Shown here: in pieces, positions 1 to 6,306 of the stretch | Layout: every line of letters begins with the position of its first letter | Numbering within the stretch: position 1 is the stretch's first letter | Assembly (NCBI GenBank): GCA_030740315.1 | Contig: JASLXN010000083.1 | Coordinates: 1-6,798 of the forward strand | From: Dehalococcoidia bacterium | GTDB lineage: Bacteria; Chloroflexota; Dehalococcoidia; JACVQG01; JAHKAY01 | DNA length: 6,798 nt | Reading direction: 5' to 3' | The notes under the pieces: model-generated | Database searches by the model: none | What the model was told of the DNA's origin: nothing | Seen by the model: only the letters and a program-made list of their open reading frames with translations | Translations under genes and position numbers: made by a program

Positions 1-2
1 AT

Positions 3-195
3 TACGGCGTCCAGGGGGTTATCTTCGCCCGGAACAAGTTCTGTGACCCCCACGAGTACGATACCCCTGCCATCATATAATTCCGAGACACCGTGAAATC
101 GCTGATAGCCTGTAAAAGCATATTCTCAAGATGCTGAGCGGCTGAACTACACGATGGGCAGAACTCGGACCTTTGAGTTGGAGTTTGAAATTTAG
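3..195 (+). pseudogene. Decayed 3' end of a 2-hydroxyacyl-CoA dehydratase / benzoyl-CoA reductase-type subunit
   Basis: Translating from base 3 gives GVIFARNKFCDPHEYDTP. This resembles the conserved C-terminal stretch of the HgdB/HgdC/BcrB/BcrC superfamily (COG1775), where a (D)GVIF..-K/R-FCDP...Y..P segment carries a Cys that ligates the Fe-S cluster. The frame is then broken by TAA at 78-80 and TGA at 135-137. Gly-Gln is still in frame at 156-161, and after an apparent +1 insertion at 162-165 the codons 166-192 read RTFELEFEI before TAG at 193-195. Family members end with GQ.RTR.EAF.EM about 28 residues after the Y..P motif, and the spacing here is close to that. I infer a gene entering from the left edge whose last third has decayed. 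The intact family performs radical dehydration of 2-hydroxyacyl-CoA or reduction of aromatic acyl-CoA. The match is from memory of the family motif; a chance match of the short second part is possible. Confidence 0.55.
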
Positions 196-366
196 GTAGG
201 GACTTCCTCTTCGTTGCCACAAAATCTGGCTAGCAGAATAAAGATGCGGAAAATGCCGAAGGGCTAAAATGTTGAAGGGTGTCCTTGGGGGTAGTGTACT
301 TGAATCTCTGGCCTGCGGCATAGATAAGGCCGTCTACGCTCTGCCACCAGCAGGCGCTACGGTCGG
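196..366. other. Intergenic gap between dehydratase relic and CoA-transferase gene
   Basis: No gene is supported in this 171-base stretch. A 33-codon plus-strand frame (269-370) and a 35-codon minus-strand frame (337-233, before TAG at 232-230) are open, but neither gives a family I recognise. The only structural element I see is the imperfect hairpin at 330-362, next to the CoA-transferase stop codon. The two flanking transcription units converge here. Confidence 0.5.
330..362 (-). terminator. Possible hairpin after the operon
   Basis: The arms are CCGT/ACGG (330-333 with 359-362), then an internal loop, then CGC/GCG and CTGC/GCAG (337-344 with 350-356, one bulged T at 340) around the loop CACCA. 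It starts five bases past the TAA stop of the CoA-transferase gene, where a transcription end would be expected. There is no clear T-run after the stem on the minus strand, so it is not a canonical intrinsic terminator; it may only stabilise the 3' end or be chance. Confidence 0.27.
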
Positions 367-2832
367 TTAGTCGAAGACGCCTTCCTGGGCCAGCGACTCC
401 AACTCTTGAGCCGTGAGCCCCAGCAGCTCTCTGAAGACATAATCATTATGCTCGCCGAAGCAAGGAGAAGTGCGGAACTGGGGTGGGGACTTGGTGAGGA
501 GCACTGGGGAGGCGGGGTGGAGGCACTCCCCCAAGACGGGGTGTGGGAGGGTGAAAAAGGAGTTTCGCGCTTTTAGCTGCGGGTCTGTGTCCACGATATC
601 GGCGGCGGTCTGCACCACCCCGGCGGGCACCCCAGCCTGCTGCAACAACTCCATCACCTCTCCAGCGGAACGGGTGCTGGTCCAGGCCTCCACCAAGCCT
701 TCCAACTCGTCCTCGTGGGCCTTTCTTTCGGCCAGAGTTGCAAAGCGAGTGTCGGTGGCCAGCCCCTGGTCCTCCATTACTCGGCACAGGGACAGCCACT
801 CCTGTTCCGTGAGGCAGGCTATAGCACACCACCGGTCTTCACCTCGGCAGCGGAAGGCCCCATGGGGGGAGGCATCTGGGTGGCGGTTGCCCAGCTTGCG
901 GGGGAGACGGCCGCTGGAAAGATAGTCCACTACAGCCGGCCCCAGGAAATGGGTCATCACCTCAAGCTGGCTGGCGTCAATATACTGCCCCTTGCCGGTG
1001 CGGCGGTGATAGTCCAGGGCCGATATCAGGGCCAGAGTGGAGGAAGATGCCTGGGCTACATCCCCAAAGGCTATGTGAGTGGGACCGGCAGGCTCTCCCC
1101 CTTCCCAGCCAGTGTAGTAATAGTGGCCCGAGGCGGATGCTGCGGCCATTCCAAAACCTCGGAATCCCTCGAATCCTGCGCCGGTGGCCCCCTTGTTGCC
1201 GAATATGCTCGAGCTGAGCATGATGATGTCTGGTTTGACCCGGCATATGGCCGGATAGTCCAACCCCAGACGTTTCATCACCCCTGGGCTGAAGTTCTCT
1301 ATCACCACATCGCACTGGTCCGCGAGCCTGAGTGCCAGATCCCGCCCTTGGGGGGTGGACAGGTTAAGGGAGATGCCCTTTTTGCCCGCATTGGCTTGCA
1401 CGAAGAAGCCGCTGTTGTCTATTCCCGGCTTACGGTTCCGATAGGGTTCGCTGACCCGTAGTATGTCGGGATGGTGGCGGGTCTCTATTTTGATGACCTC
1501 CGCCCCGTAATCGGCTAGGAACTTGGTGGCGAAAGGCCCGGCCGCTGCCCAAGTGAAGTCCAGCACCCGGACGCCCTGAAGCGGCAGTGGGGTCGCCTCA
1601 GACTCACCCCTGACATTGCTGTGACAGGGGTGGCCCTTGGTGATGCCCGGCGTACCTAAGACCTCACGGTTGTGCTCACCTATAAGGGGGGCGCGTCGCC
1701 TAGGCCGGCCCGTGGTAAGGGGGGACAGGAACAGGTGGCCGGGGTGCTGGAAGGTGGCCCCCAACTCTTCGTGCTCCACGGGCACCCAGTATTTGCGTGC
1801 CTGTAGCTGTGGGTTGTTGGACACATCCACCATATCGCAGATGACGGATATCCTTATCTCCCGGCGGACACCTCCCTCCCAAAGCTCCTGCTTGGTGTGC
1901 TGGGAGAAGAGCTCTCTCACCGGCTCCATGAGCAGGTCCAACTCCTGTTGAGTAAGATGGGCGAAGTCCATCTCCTCCCAGACTATAGCCTGCAGGTCTG
2001 CTCCCAGCCCCTCCTCTTTGAGCCAGTCAGCCAAGGCACGGTTCTCCCGGACACCGGGGAGACCGGCATAGAACACCCAGGAGACAAACCCATCTCTACA
2101 GGGCCATATCATGGGCACCGATACATCGACACCACGGGTAATAAGGTTCCCCATGCGCCGGGCCACGGTCTTTTGGAACTCCCAGTAAATAGGAGGCCGG
2201 TAGTTCAGCCGCACCATGCACTCGTGAATGGAGACATCCACATGCTGTCCCTCACCCGTGGCCTCCTGGTGGTGGTATGCCAGTGCCGCACCTGCGGCCG
2301 CCCAAATGGAGGAGAGGAAATAGGCCTGGTCCAGGAACATTCGCAGGGGTGCCCGCTCCGGCTCCCCGGTGTAGGACATCACCCCGCCCATGGCCAGGGC
2401 GACCAGGTCTGAGGTCTTGTAGTTCTTGTAGGGACCGGTCTGCCCAAAGGGGGTGAGGGAGGTGAAAATTACCCTGGGGTTCACCTTCGCCAGGGCGGGG
2501 TAACCCAAACCCAGTCCGTCCAAGTAGCCCGGGGGGTGGGTCTCCACCACGATATCGCAGCCCTTAACGAGTTCCAGGAAGAGTTTTTGCCCCTCAGGCA
2601 TCTCTAGGTCAAGGGTTATCCCCCGCTTGTTGCTGTTCAGGGACATCCAGTAAAGGCTGCGCTCTGGATGGGGGGGGACGCCGTAGAAGGGGCTAAACCT
2701 CCGGGAAGGGTCTCCTTCCGGAGGCTCTATTTTGACCACATCACAGCCCAGGTCGGCCAGCAGCCTACCGCACAAGAACCCTTTCTCATCGCTAAGATCC
2801 AGCACTCTTAAGGGTGGCAGCAGGGTATCCAT
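367..2832 (-). CDS. Fused two-domain CaiB/BaiF family III CoA-transferase
   Basis: This 821-residue protein is two family III CoA-transferase modules in tandem; single-module members are about 400 residues. Module 1 covers roughly residues 1-395 (LDLSDEKG...LLADLGCDVVKIE at 11-36, SNKRGITLDL at 67-76, TGEGQHVDVS at 192-201, IGEHN at 384-388). Module 2 covers about 418-821 (LDFTWAAAGPFATKFLADYG at 424-443, ENFSPG at 512-517, TGKGQYIDAS at 612-621, GNRHPDASPHG at 648-658, FGEHN at 792-796). The catalytic Asp that forms the acyl-anhydride/CoA intermediate in this family is kept in both, as Asp168 and Asp591. Such enzymes move CoA between an acyl-CoA donor and a free carboxylic acid in the cytoplasm. 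Module 1 lacks the A-GP loop and the Lys-Arg after the ENF.PG-type motif that module 2 has, so it may be the weaker CoA-binding half. The gene starts nine bases after dctM, with only a weak AAGAG-type ribosome site, so translational coupling is likely. The donor and acceptor acids are unknown. Confidence 0.93.
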   Translation of the reverse strand: MDTLLPPLRVLDLSDEKGFLCGRLLADLGCDVVKIEPPEGDPSRRFSPFYGVPPHPERSLYWMSLNSNKRGITLDLEMPEGQKLFLELVKGCDIVVETHPPGYLDGLGLGYPALAKVNPRVIFTSLTPFGQTGPYKNYKTSDLVALAMGGVMSYTGEPERAPLRMFLDQAYFLSSIWAAAGAALAYHHQEATGEGQHVDVSIHECMVRLNYRPPIYWEFQKTVARRMGNLITRGVDVSVPMIWPCRDGFVSWVFYAGLPGVRENRALADWLKEEGLGADLQAIVWEEMDFAHLTQQELDLLMEPVRELFSQHTKQELWEGGVRREIRISVICDMVDVSNNPQLQARKYWVPVEHEELGATFQHPGHLFLSPLTTGRPRRRAPLIGEHNREVLGTPGITKGHPCHSNVRGESEATPLPLQGVRVLDFTWAAAGPFATKFLADYGAEVIKIETRHHPDILRVSEPYRNRKPGIDNSGFFVQANAGKKGISLNLSTPQGRDLALRLADQCDVVIENFSPGVMKRLGLDYPAICRVKPDIIMLSSSIFGNKGATGAGFEGFRGFGMAAASASGHYYYTGWEGGEPAGPTHIAFGDVAQASSSTLALISALDYHRRTGKGQYIDASQLEVMTHFLGPAVVDYLSSGRLPRKLGNRHPDASPHGAFRCRGEDRWCAIACLTEQEWLSLCRVMEDQGLATDTRFATLAERKAHEDELEGLVEAWTSTRSAGEVMELLQQAGVPAGVVQTAADIVDTDPQLKARNSFFTLPHPVLGECLHPASPVLLTKSPPQFRTSPCFGEHNDYVFRELLGLTAQELESLAQEGVFD

Positions 2833-2841
2833 AGTCTACTC

Positions 2842-4161
2842 TTATGATGGTTTCAGCATAGTGTTGGGCAGGAAGGTGATTATGGACGGAAAGATGAAGA
2901 GAATGACAAGCGCGATTACTCCCAGGATGAAGAAGGGCAATACTCCCTGGAATATGCCCTCCATGCTTATCTGGTCACCGGCGGCGGCCTTCACGGCGTA
3001 AACATTCAGCCCTAAGGGAGGAGTAAGCAGTCCCAACTCAATTGCCACAATCATGGCCATGAGGAACCAGATGGGGTTGTAGCCCATGGCCAACACGATG
3101 GGAAAGATAACCGGCAGAGTGAGGAACATCATGGAGATGCCGTCCAGGAACATTCCCAACACCAGATACATGAACATGAACATCAGCATCATGACCAAGG
3201 GCGGCACATCGCTGCCAATAACTGCCGAGATGAACCCCTGGGTAACGCCACTTACGGCCAGGAAGCGGGAGAATATGTTTGCGCCGATGATAATCAGCTT
3301 GACCATGCAGACCACCCGCACCGTTTCCATCAGGGCGTCTTTGAGTGCGTGGCGGGTGAGTCTGCGTGTGAAGAAGGCTATCAGGAAAGCCCCCAGTGCT
3401 CCTGTGGCCCCGGCCTCGGTAGGTGAGAAAACTCCCAGATAAATCCCGCCCACTACGGTGAGTGCTAGGAGCAATACAGCCCAGGTTGATTTGAGGGAGT
3501 TGAACCTCTCCCCCCAAGTATATGGTTCCGGCTCAATAGGGGCTAAGTTGGGACGGGCCTTGACCATACCGAAGATACCTAGTGAAAAGATGGTCGCAAT
3601 CAGCAACCCTGGGCCTATTCCGGCCAGAAGAAGCATTCCTATGGGCTGCTCGGTTATGATACCGGCCAGTACGGCATATATGCTGGGAGGGATGAGCATG
3701 GCTATGATGCCACCGGAGGCGGTGATGCCGCAGGCGAACTTGACATCGTAGCCGTATTTCCTCATCTGGGGGACGCTTAGCTTGGTGAAGACGGTGGCCG
3801 CCACCACGCTGGAGCCGCTCACCGCTCCGAATCCGGTGTTACCCATCATGGTAGCAATGCCCAGTCCCCCGGGTATGCGCCCCACCCATTTGAAGGCAGC
3901 GTTGTAGACCGCCTCCCCCATGCCGCAGTGAAGGGCCAGAAGCCCCATTAGGACGAAAAGGGGCACCACCGTAAGGGCAAAGACCGAAACAACTGCGAAT
4001 GGGGTGGTGGTTAGGATGCCGATGGCCGTGGTGAAGCTGCCATAGATGGCTAGAATGCCCACGAAACCCACAACTGCAAGGGCCAGTCCTACATATATCC
4101 CGAGGGCTAGCAATACAAAAAGGGCGATTAGGGCCAGTATACCCAACCAGATAGGGTCCAC
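2842..4161 (-). CDS. dctM: TRAP transporter large membrane subunit (DctM type)
   Basis: The 439-residue protein is almost wholly hydrophobic, with about 12 membrane spans and the length usual for TRAP DctM subunits. Family hallmarks are visible: GNTGFGAVSGSS at 107-118, LIPPS at 156-160 before a tilted helix, PTEAGATGALGAF at 247-259, LDGIS at 339-343 and LLTPPLGLNVY at 378-388. This subunit is the ion-coupled transport channel in the cytoplasmic membrane; it works with DctQ and receives substrate from DctP. The start is GTG at 4161-4159, chosen because AGGAGA lies three bases upstream (4170-4165) and because the protein then begins right before the first membrane helix. The gap from the dctQ stop is 11 bases. 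The gene symbol is by family; the substrate need not be a C4-dicarboxylate. Confidence 0.95.
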   Translation of the reverse strand: MDPIWLGILALIALFVLLALGIYVGLALAVVGFVGILAIYGSFTTAIGILTTTPFAVVSVFALTVVPLFVLMGLLALHCGMGEAVYNAAFKWVGRIPGGLGIATMMGNTGFGAVSGSSVVAATVFTKLSVPQMRKYGYDVKFACGITASGGIIAMLIPPSIYAVLAGIITEQPIGMLLLAGIGPGLLIATIFSLGIFGMVKARPNLAPIEPEPYTWGERFNSLKSTWAVLLLALTVVGGIYLGVFSPTEAGATGALGAFLIAFFTRRLTRHALKDALMETVRVVCMVKLIIIGANIFSRFLAVSGVTQGFISAVIGSDVPPLVMMLMFMFMYLVLGMFLDGISMMFLTLPVIFPIVLAMGYNPIWFLMAMIVAIELGLLTPPLGLNVYAVKAAAGDQISMEGIFQGVLPFFILGVIALVILFIFPSIITFLPNTMLKPS

Positions 4162-4164
4162 GGC

Positions 4165-4170
4165 TCTCCT
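4165..4170 (-). promoter_or_regulatory. Ribosome binding site deciding the GTG start of dctM
   Basis: AGGAGA on the minus strand, three bases before the GTG at 4161-4159. It falls in the 11-base gap after the dctQ stop codon (4175-4173) and supports the non-ATG start. Confidence 0.7.
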
Positions 4171-4172
4171 AA

Positions 4173-4706
4173 CTATCTACTAGATAGCTTGCGCAGGCTG
4201 TCCCACGCATCTATAGTGAACTGGGTGGCGAGAAAAAAGCATCCTAAAGGTATAGCGAAACGAGACGGCCACAAGGGCACGCGTACCATACCGACGGATT
4301 CCTCCCCTATTTGGTAGGCTAGGATGGCATGGCTGCATGTCTCGTAAGTAATCAGCGCAAACATGGCCAGCCCCAGGACGTTGGTGAGTAGGTCTAATAC
4401 CATCCTCCCCCTTAGAGGCAGCCGGCTTGTCAAAATCTGGACCCGTATGTTTCCTTTTTGGAACTGGGTGTAGCCGAAACCTAGGAATACAACGAACACC
4501 AGGATGGACTCGGCCGCTTCCAAAGTGCCCCACAGAGGCCGGCTGAAGACATACCGACCTATGACATCCCCACTGACAATGAGCATGAGCGCGAATATGA
4601 AGATGGCCGATACCATATTCATCCAGCCAAGGAGCCCGGAATAACCCCTGGTCAGAAAACCAGTTAAGCTATCACGGGCCCCACGCTGTTGCAAGGTAGT
4701 ATGCAA
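4173..4706 (-). CDS. dctQ: TRAP transporter small membrane subunit (DctQ type)
   Basis: The 177-residue protein has four predicted membrane spans, at about residues 30-50, 64-82, 103-123 and 148-166, as is usual for DctQ. The family signature is clear: GDVIGRYVFSRPLWGTLEAAE (46-66), then a VFLGFGYTQFQKGNIRVQIL stretch (73-92) leading into LP.RGR. DctQ pairs with DctM in the membrane and is needed for transport; it is thought to help docking of the binding protein. The start is uncertain. The reading frame opens right after an in-frame TAG with TTG at 4706-4704, and no strong ribosome site precedes it. An ATG at Met29 (4622-4620) would give 149 residues and would begin immediately at the first membrane helix, leaving an unusually short N terminus, so I keep the longer form. 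The gap to the dctP stop is 25 bases. Confidence 0.92.
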   Translation of the reverse strand: MHTTLQQRGARDSLTGFLTRGYSGLLGWMNMVSAIFIFALMLIVSGDVIGRYVFSRPLWGTLEAAESILVFVVFLGFGYTQFQKGNIRVQILTSRLPLRGRMVLDLLTNVLGLAMFALITYETCSHAILAYQIGEESVGMVRVPLWPSRFAIPLGCFFLATQFTIDAWDSLRKLSSR

Positions 4707-4731
4707 CTACAAACCTGTTACCTTTGCTTCC

Positions 4732-5964
4732 CTATTTGGAACCCCACTCCCGTGCGTGCTTTACCCCCAGCTTTTCGGTGATGTCAAGATAGGCCGACAT
4801 AATCCTGGTTCCGGGCAGCCCTTTCTTGTTCATCTCCTGGGCCCACATGGCCGGGAAGTCAGGCAGCATGTTAGCCCACTTGGCCTTGTCAGCAGCCGAC
4901 ATGTCATAGAAGGTAGCCCCGGCGGCTTCCATTTCTTTTATCGCCTCACCGCCGAGGAGATCATTTTCTGAAGCATACTTTGCAGAGGCCTCATCGCCTA
5001 CCTCGAGCATAATCTTTTGAATTTCGGGAGATAGTTGGTTCCATATTTCCCTGTTCATGCTAACCGAGGTGGAGAAGGCGGCTCCCAAGCCGAGCCTAGT
5101 GCCGTGCTTGGCCAACTCATGAATCCTAATGTTCTTGTTAAGGTCAAAGGGTAAGACGGAGCCAGCTATTATGTTGGTCTGCATAGACTGGTACCTCGTA
5201 GCCACGCCCATTATAACCGGAACTGCTCCTGCCTCTTTCAGGATTTTGGGGTGGTAGGCACCGATGGTGGCGACCTTCATGCCGTCCAAGTCCCCCAGTG
5301 TCTTGACTGGTGTTTTACTCATGATGCCGTAGTCACCGATAACACGGTGCCACAGAATCTTATGGTTGTACTGCTCTACCTGGCCTTTGAGTGCGGGTAC
5401 TGTAGCGTACATCTGATTGACGGCCTTCAGCAAAAGGGACGCTGAGTCAGGTCCGAAGGGGACAGCGTAGCTGAACCCGCCCAAGGCCAGCTTGCTCGGG
5501 TAGTAAGGATAGACTACGAAACCGATGTCGCCCAGCCCTACTTGAATAGCTTCCAGTTCCTCTTTGGGTTTGCTTATAGTACCGCCATGGTAGAACTCGA
5601 ATTTTATCTGTCCTTCGGTTCTTTTCTCTACCTCTGCGCCATACCACTCAGCGATAATCGCAGCAGAGTATGGCGGGGGTGGCAGGGGAGAGATGAACCT
5701 CAGCGTCCTTGGCTCGGGTTTGGGCGCAGGAGCCGGTTTGGGCGCGGGAGCTGGTGCGGGCGCAGGAGCCGGTTTGGGCGCGGGAGCTGCTGCGGGCGCG
5801 GGAGCCGGTGCGGGCGCGGGAGCTGCTGCGGGCGCGGGAGCCGGTGCGGGCGCGGGAGCTGGCGCCGGTGTAGCTTCCCCGCCACAGGCCGTAGCGATAA
5901 GGGGTAGCAACAGGACCGCTACCATCAGCATCAGCCATATTGCCTTCCTGTTAGTGCCTTTCAT
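4732..5964 (-). CDS. dctP: TRAP transporter substrate-binding lipoprotein (DctP type) with Ala/Pro linker
   Basis: The 410-residue protein begins with a lipoprotein signal: Lys/Arg-rich start, hydrophobic core (residues 9-23), then ATA-Cys27-GG, so Cys27 should be lipidated and the protein anchored outside the membrane. Residues 31-85 are an Ala-Pro-Lys linker of about 55 residues. The DctP fold runs from about 86 to 410, with the typical LRF start, AEWYGAEVEKRTEGQIKFEF (105-124), and DLDGMKV at 225-231. It captures substrate outside the cell and hands it to DctQM. In most of the family the segment after DLxGxK is I-R, with the Arg binding the substrate carboxylate; here it is V231-A232, so the ligand or binding mode may differ. 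I chose ATG at 5964-5962 because AGGAGG lies just upstream and the signal peptide then starts properly; the frame is open to ATG at 6036-6034, adding 24 polar residues that would bury the signal. First gene of the operon. Confidence 0.94.
   Translation of the reverse strand: MKGTNRKAIWLMLMVAVLLLPLIATACGGEATPAPAPAPAPAPAPAAAPAPAPAPAPAAAPAPKPAPAPAPAPAPKPAPAPKPEPRTLRFISPLPPPPYSAAIIAEWYGAEVEKRTEGQIKFEFYHGGTISKPKEELEAIQVGLGDIGFVVYPYYPSKLALGGFSYAVPFGPDSASLLLKAVNQMYATVPALKGQVEQYNHKILWHRVIGDYGIMSKTPVKTLGDLDGMKVATIGAYHPKILKEAGAVPVIMGVATRYQSMQTNIIAGSVLPFDLNKNIRIHELAKHGTRLGLGAAFSTSVSMNREIWNQLSPEIQKIMLEVGDEASAKYASENDLLGGEAIKEMEAAGATFYDMSAADKAKWANMLPDFPAMWAQEMNKKGLPGTRIMSAYLDITEKLGVKHAREWGSK
5717..5860 (-). 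repeat. Eight tandem 18-bp units encoding the Ala/Pro linker of DctP
   Basis: On the plus strand the unit is GGTGCGGGCGCGGGAGCY, with TTT in place of TGC in units 1, 2 and 4. Eight copies run without gaps. Units 5-6 and 7-8 are identical 36-base pairs, so the most recent growth was by duplication of a two-unit block. Each unit adds six residues (APAPAP, APAPAA or APAPKP types), so gain or loss keeps the frame. The substituted codons near the mature domain introduce the lysines of the linker. Confidence 0.92.
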
Positions 5965-5967
5965 AAC

Positions 5968-5974
5968 GCCTCCT
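5968..5974 (-). promoter_or_regulatory. Ribosome binding site deciding the dctP start
   Basis: AGGAGGC on the minus strand, three bases (GTT) before ATG at 5964-5962. This near-perfect Shine-Dalgarno sequence is the main reason to prefer this start over the upstream in-frame ATG at 6036. Confidence 0.85.
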
Positions 5975-6016
5975 GATTCTGGATTCCGAGACCGGCTGTT
6001 GCCGACCACCGGCCCT

Positions 6017-6033
6017 GCCGTGTTAGACACGGC
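6017..6033. promoter_or_regulatory. Perfect inverted repeat in the operon leader (possible operator or hairpin)
   Basis: GCCGTGT-TAG-ACACGGC is a perfect 7-base inverted repeat with a three-base centre. It lies about 18 bases past the -10 box at 6056-6051, so roughly +10 to +30 of the transcript and about 50 bases before the dctP start. A site here could be bound by a repressor (a 17-base dyad fits a dimeric regulator) or fold as an RNA stem. No regulator gene is present in the window, so which is true cannot be told. Confidence 0.5.
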
Positions 6034-6050
6034 CACTAAATACTAGGCGC

Positions 6051-6079
6051 ATTCTAAGTGGTGACAGAGAGGTTGTCAA
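6051..6079 (-). promoter_or_regulatory. Sigma-70-type promoter of the TRAP/CoA-transferase operon
   Basis: On the minus strand, TTGACA (6079-6074) is a perfect -35 hexamer. It is followed after exactly 17 bases by TAGAAT (6056-6051), one mismatch from the -10 consensus TATAAT. Transcription would start near 6044, giving a leader of about 80 bases before dctP. It points into the operon, and no other good promoter is seen within the closely packed genes, so it likely drives all four. Confidence 0.75.
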
Positions 6080-6306
6080 GCCTAGTGTGGAGTCAGGTTG
6101 TCGGCTAGCAGGCATTTCCCTTCCCCGCCCCCCGCTTCAGACGAAGTATCGGCAAGGGACTTCGGACCCCTTCGGAGAACCCAATGTGTTGGACGCCCTA
6201 CGGCCCATAGGTGACCCGCCGCCGGGTCATGTTCTAGGCGAAAAGTCACCTTATCCTGAAGAGGATCTGAGGCGGACTAACAAGGGGCCTGATCGAGCAT
6301 TTACCC
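6080..6306. other. Non-coding stretch upstream of the operon
   Basis: I find no supported gene in this 227-base region. A 79-codon plus-strand frame (6087-6326) is open but rich in Pro, Gly and Arg, has no recognisable family and no ribosome site. The minus-strand frames are broken by stops. The only clear structure is the hairpin at 6212-6229. With the gene remains to its right, this looks like eroded spacer DNA. Confidence 0.5.
6212..6229. repeat. GC-rich perfect inverted repeat
   Basis: TGACCCG-CCGC-CGGGTCA is a 7-base perfect stem with a four-base loop. It lies about 130 bases upstream of the operon promoter. No T-run follows on either strand, so it is not a standard terminator. It could be an upstream regulator site or a remnant of a lost gene. 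Confidence 0.4.

Noticed and set aside
2..220. Minus-strand 72-codon frame at the left edge
   Set aside because: It is opposite the dehydratase relic, has no recognisable domain, and the plus-strand reading explains the region better.
269..370. Small plus-strand frame (33 residues, ATG at 269, stop 368-370) with a GAAGGG upstream
   Set aside because: Too short, no family match, overlaps the CoA-transferase stop codon and the hairpin; not supportable as a gene.
715..1461. Long plus-strand open frame (248 codons) opposite the CoA-transferase gene
   Set aside because: It lies wholly inside a gene with clear family motifs on the other strand and shows no motif of its own; typical shadow of GC-rich coding DNA.
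5717..5860. Tandem short repeats that might suggest a CRISPR array
   Set aside because: Units are 18 bases, directly adjacent with no spacers, and translate in frame as the Ala/Pro linker of the lipoprotein.
5965..6036. N-terminal extension of the dctP product from ATG at 6036
   Set aside because: It would place 24 polar residues before the lipoprotein signal and lacks a good ribosome site; the ATG at 5964 has AGGAGG and a proper signal start. The leader dyad would also nearly overlap that start.
5693..6046. Plus-strand open frame rich in Gly-Ala (GAGAGAG) and other Arg/Pro-rich frames over the repeat
   Set aside because: They are antisense or shifted readings of the GC-rich linker repeat; none has a ribosome site or a known family.
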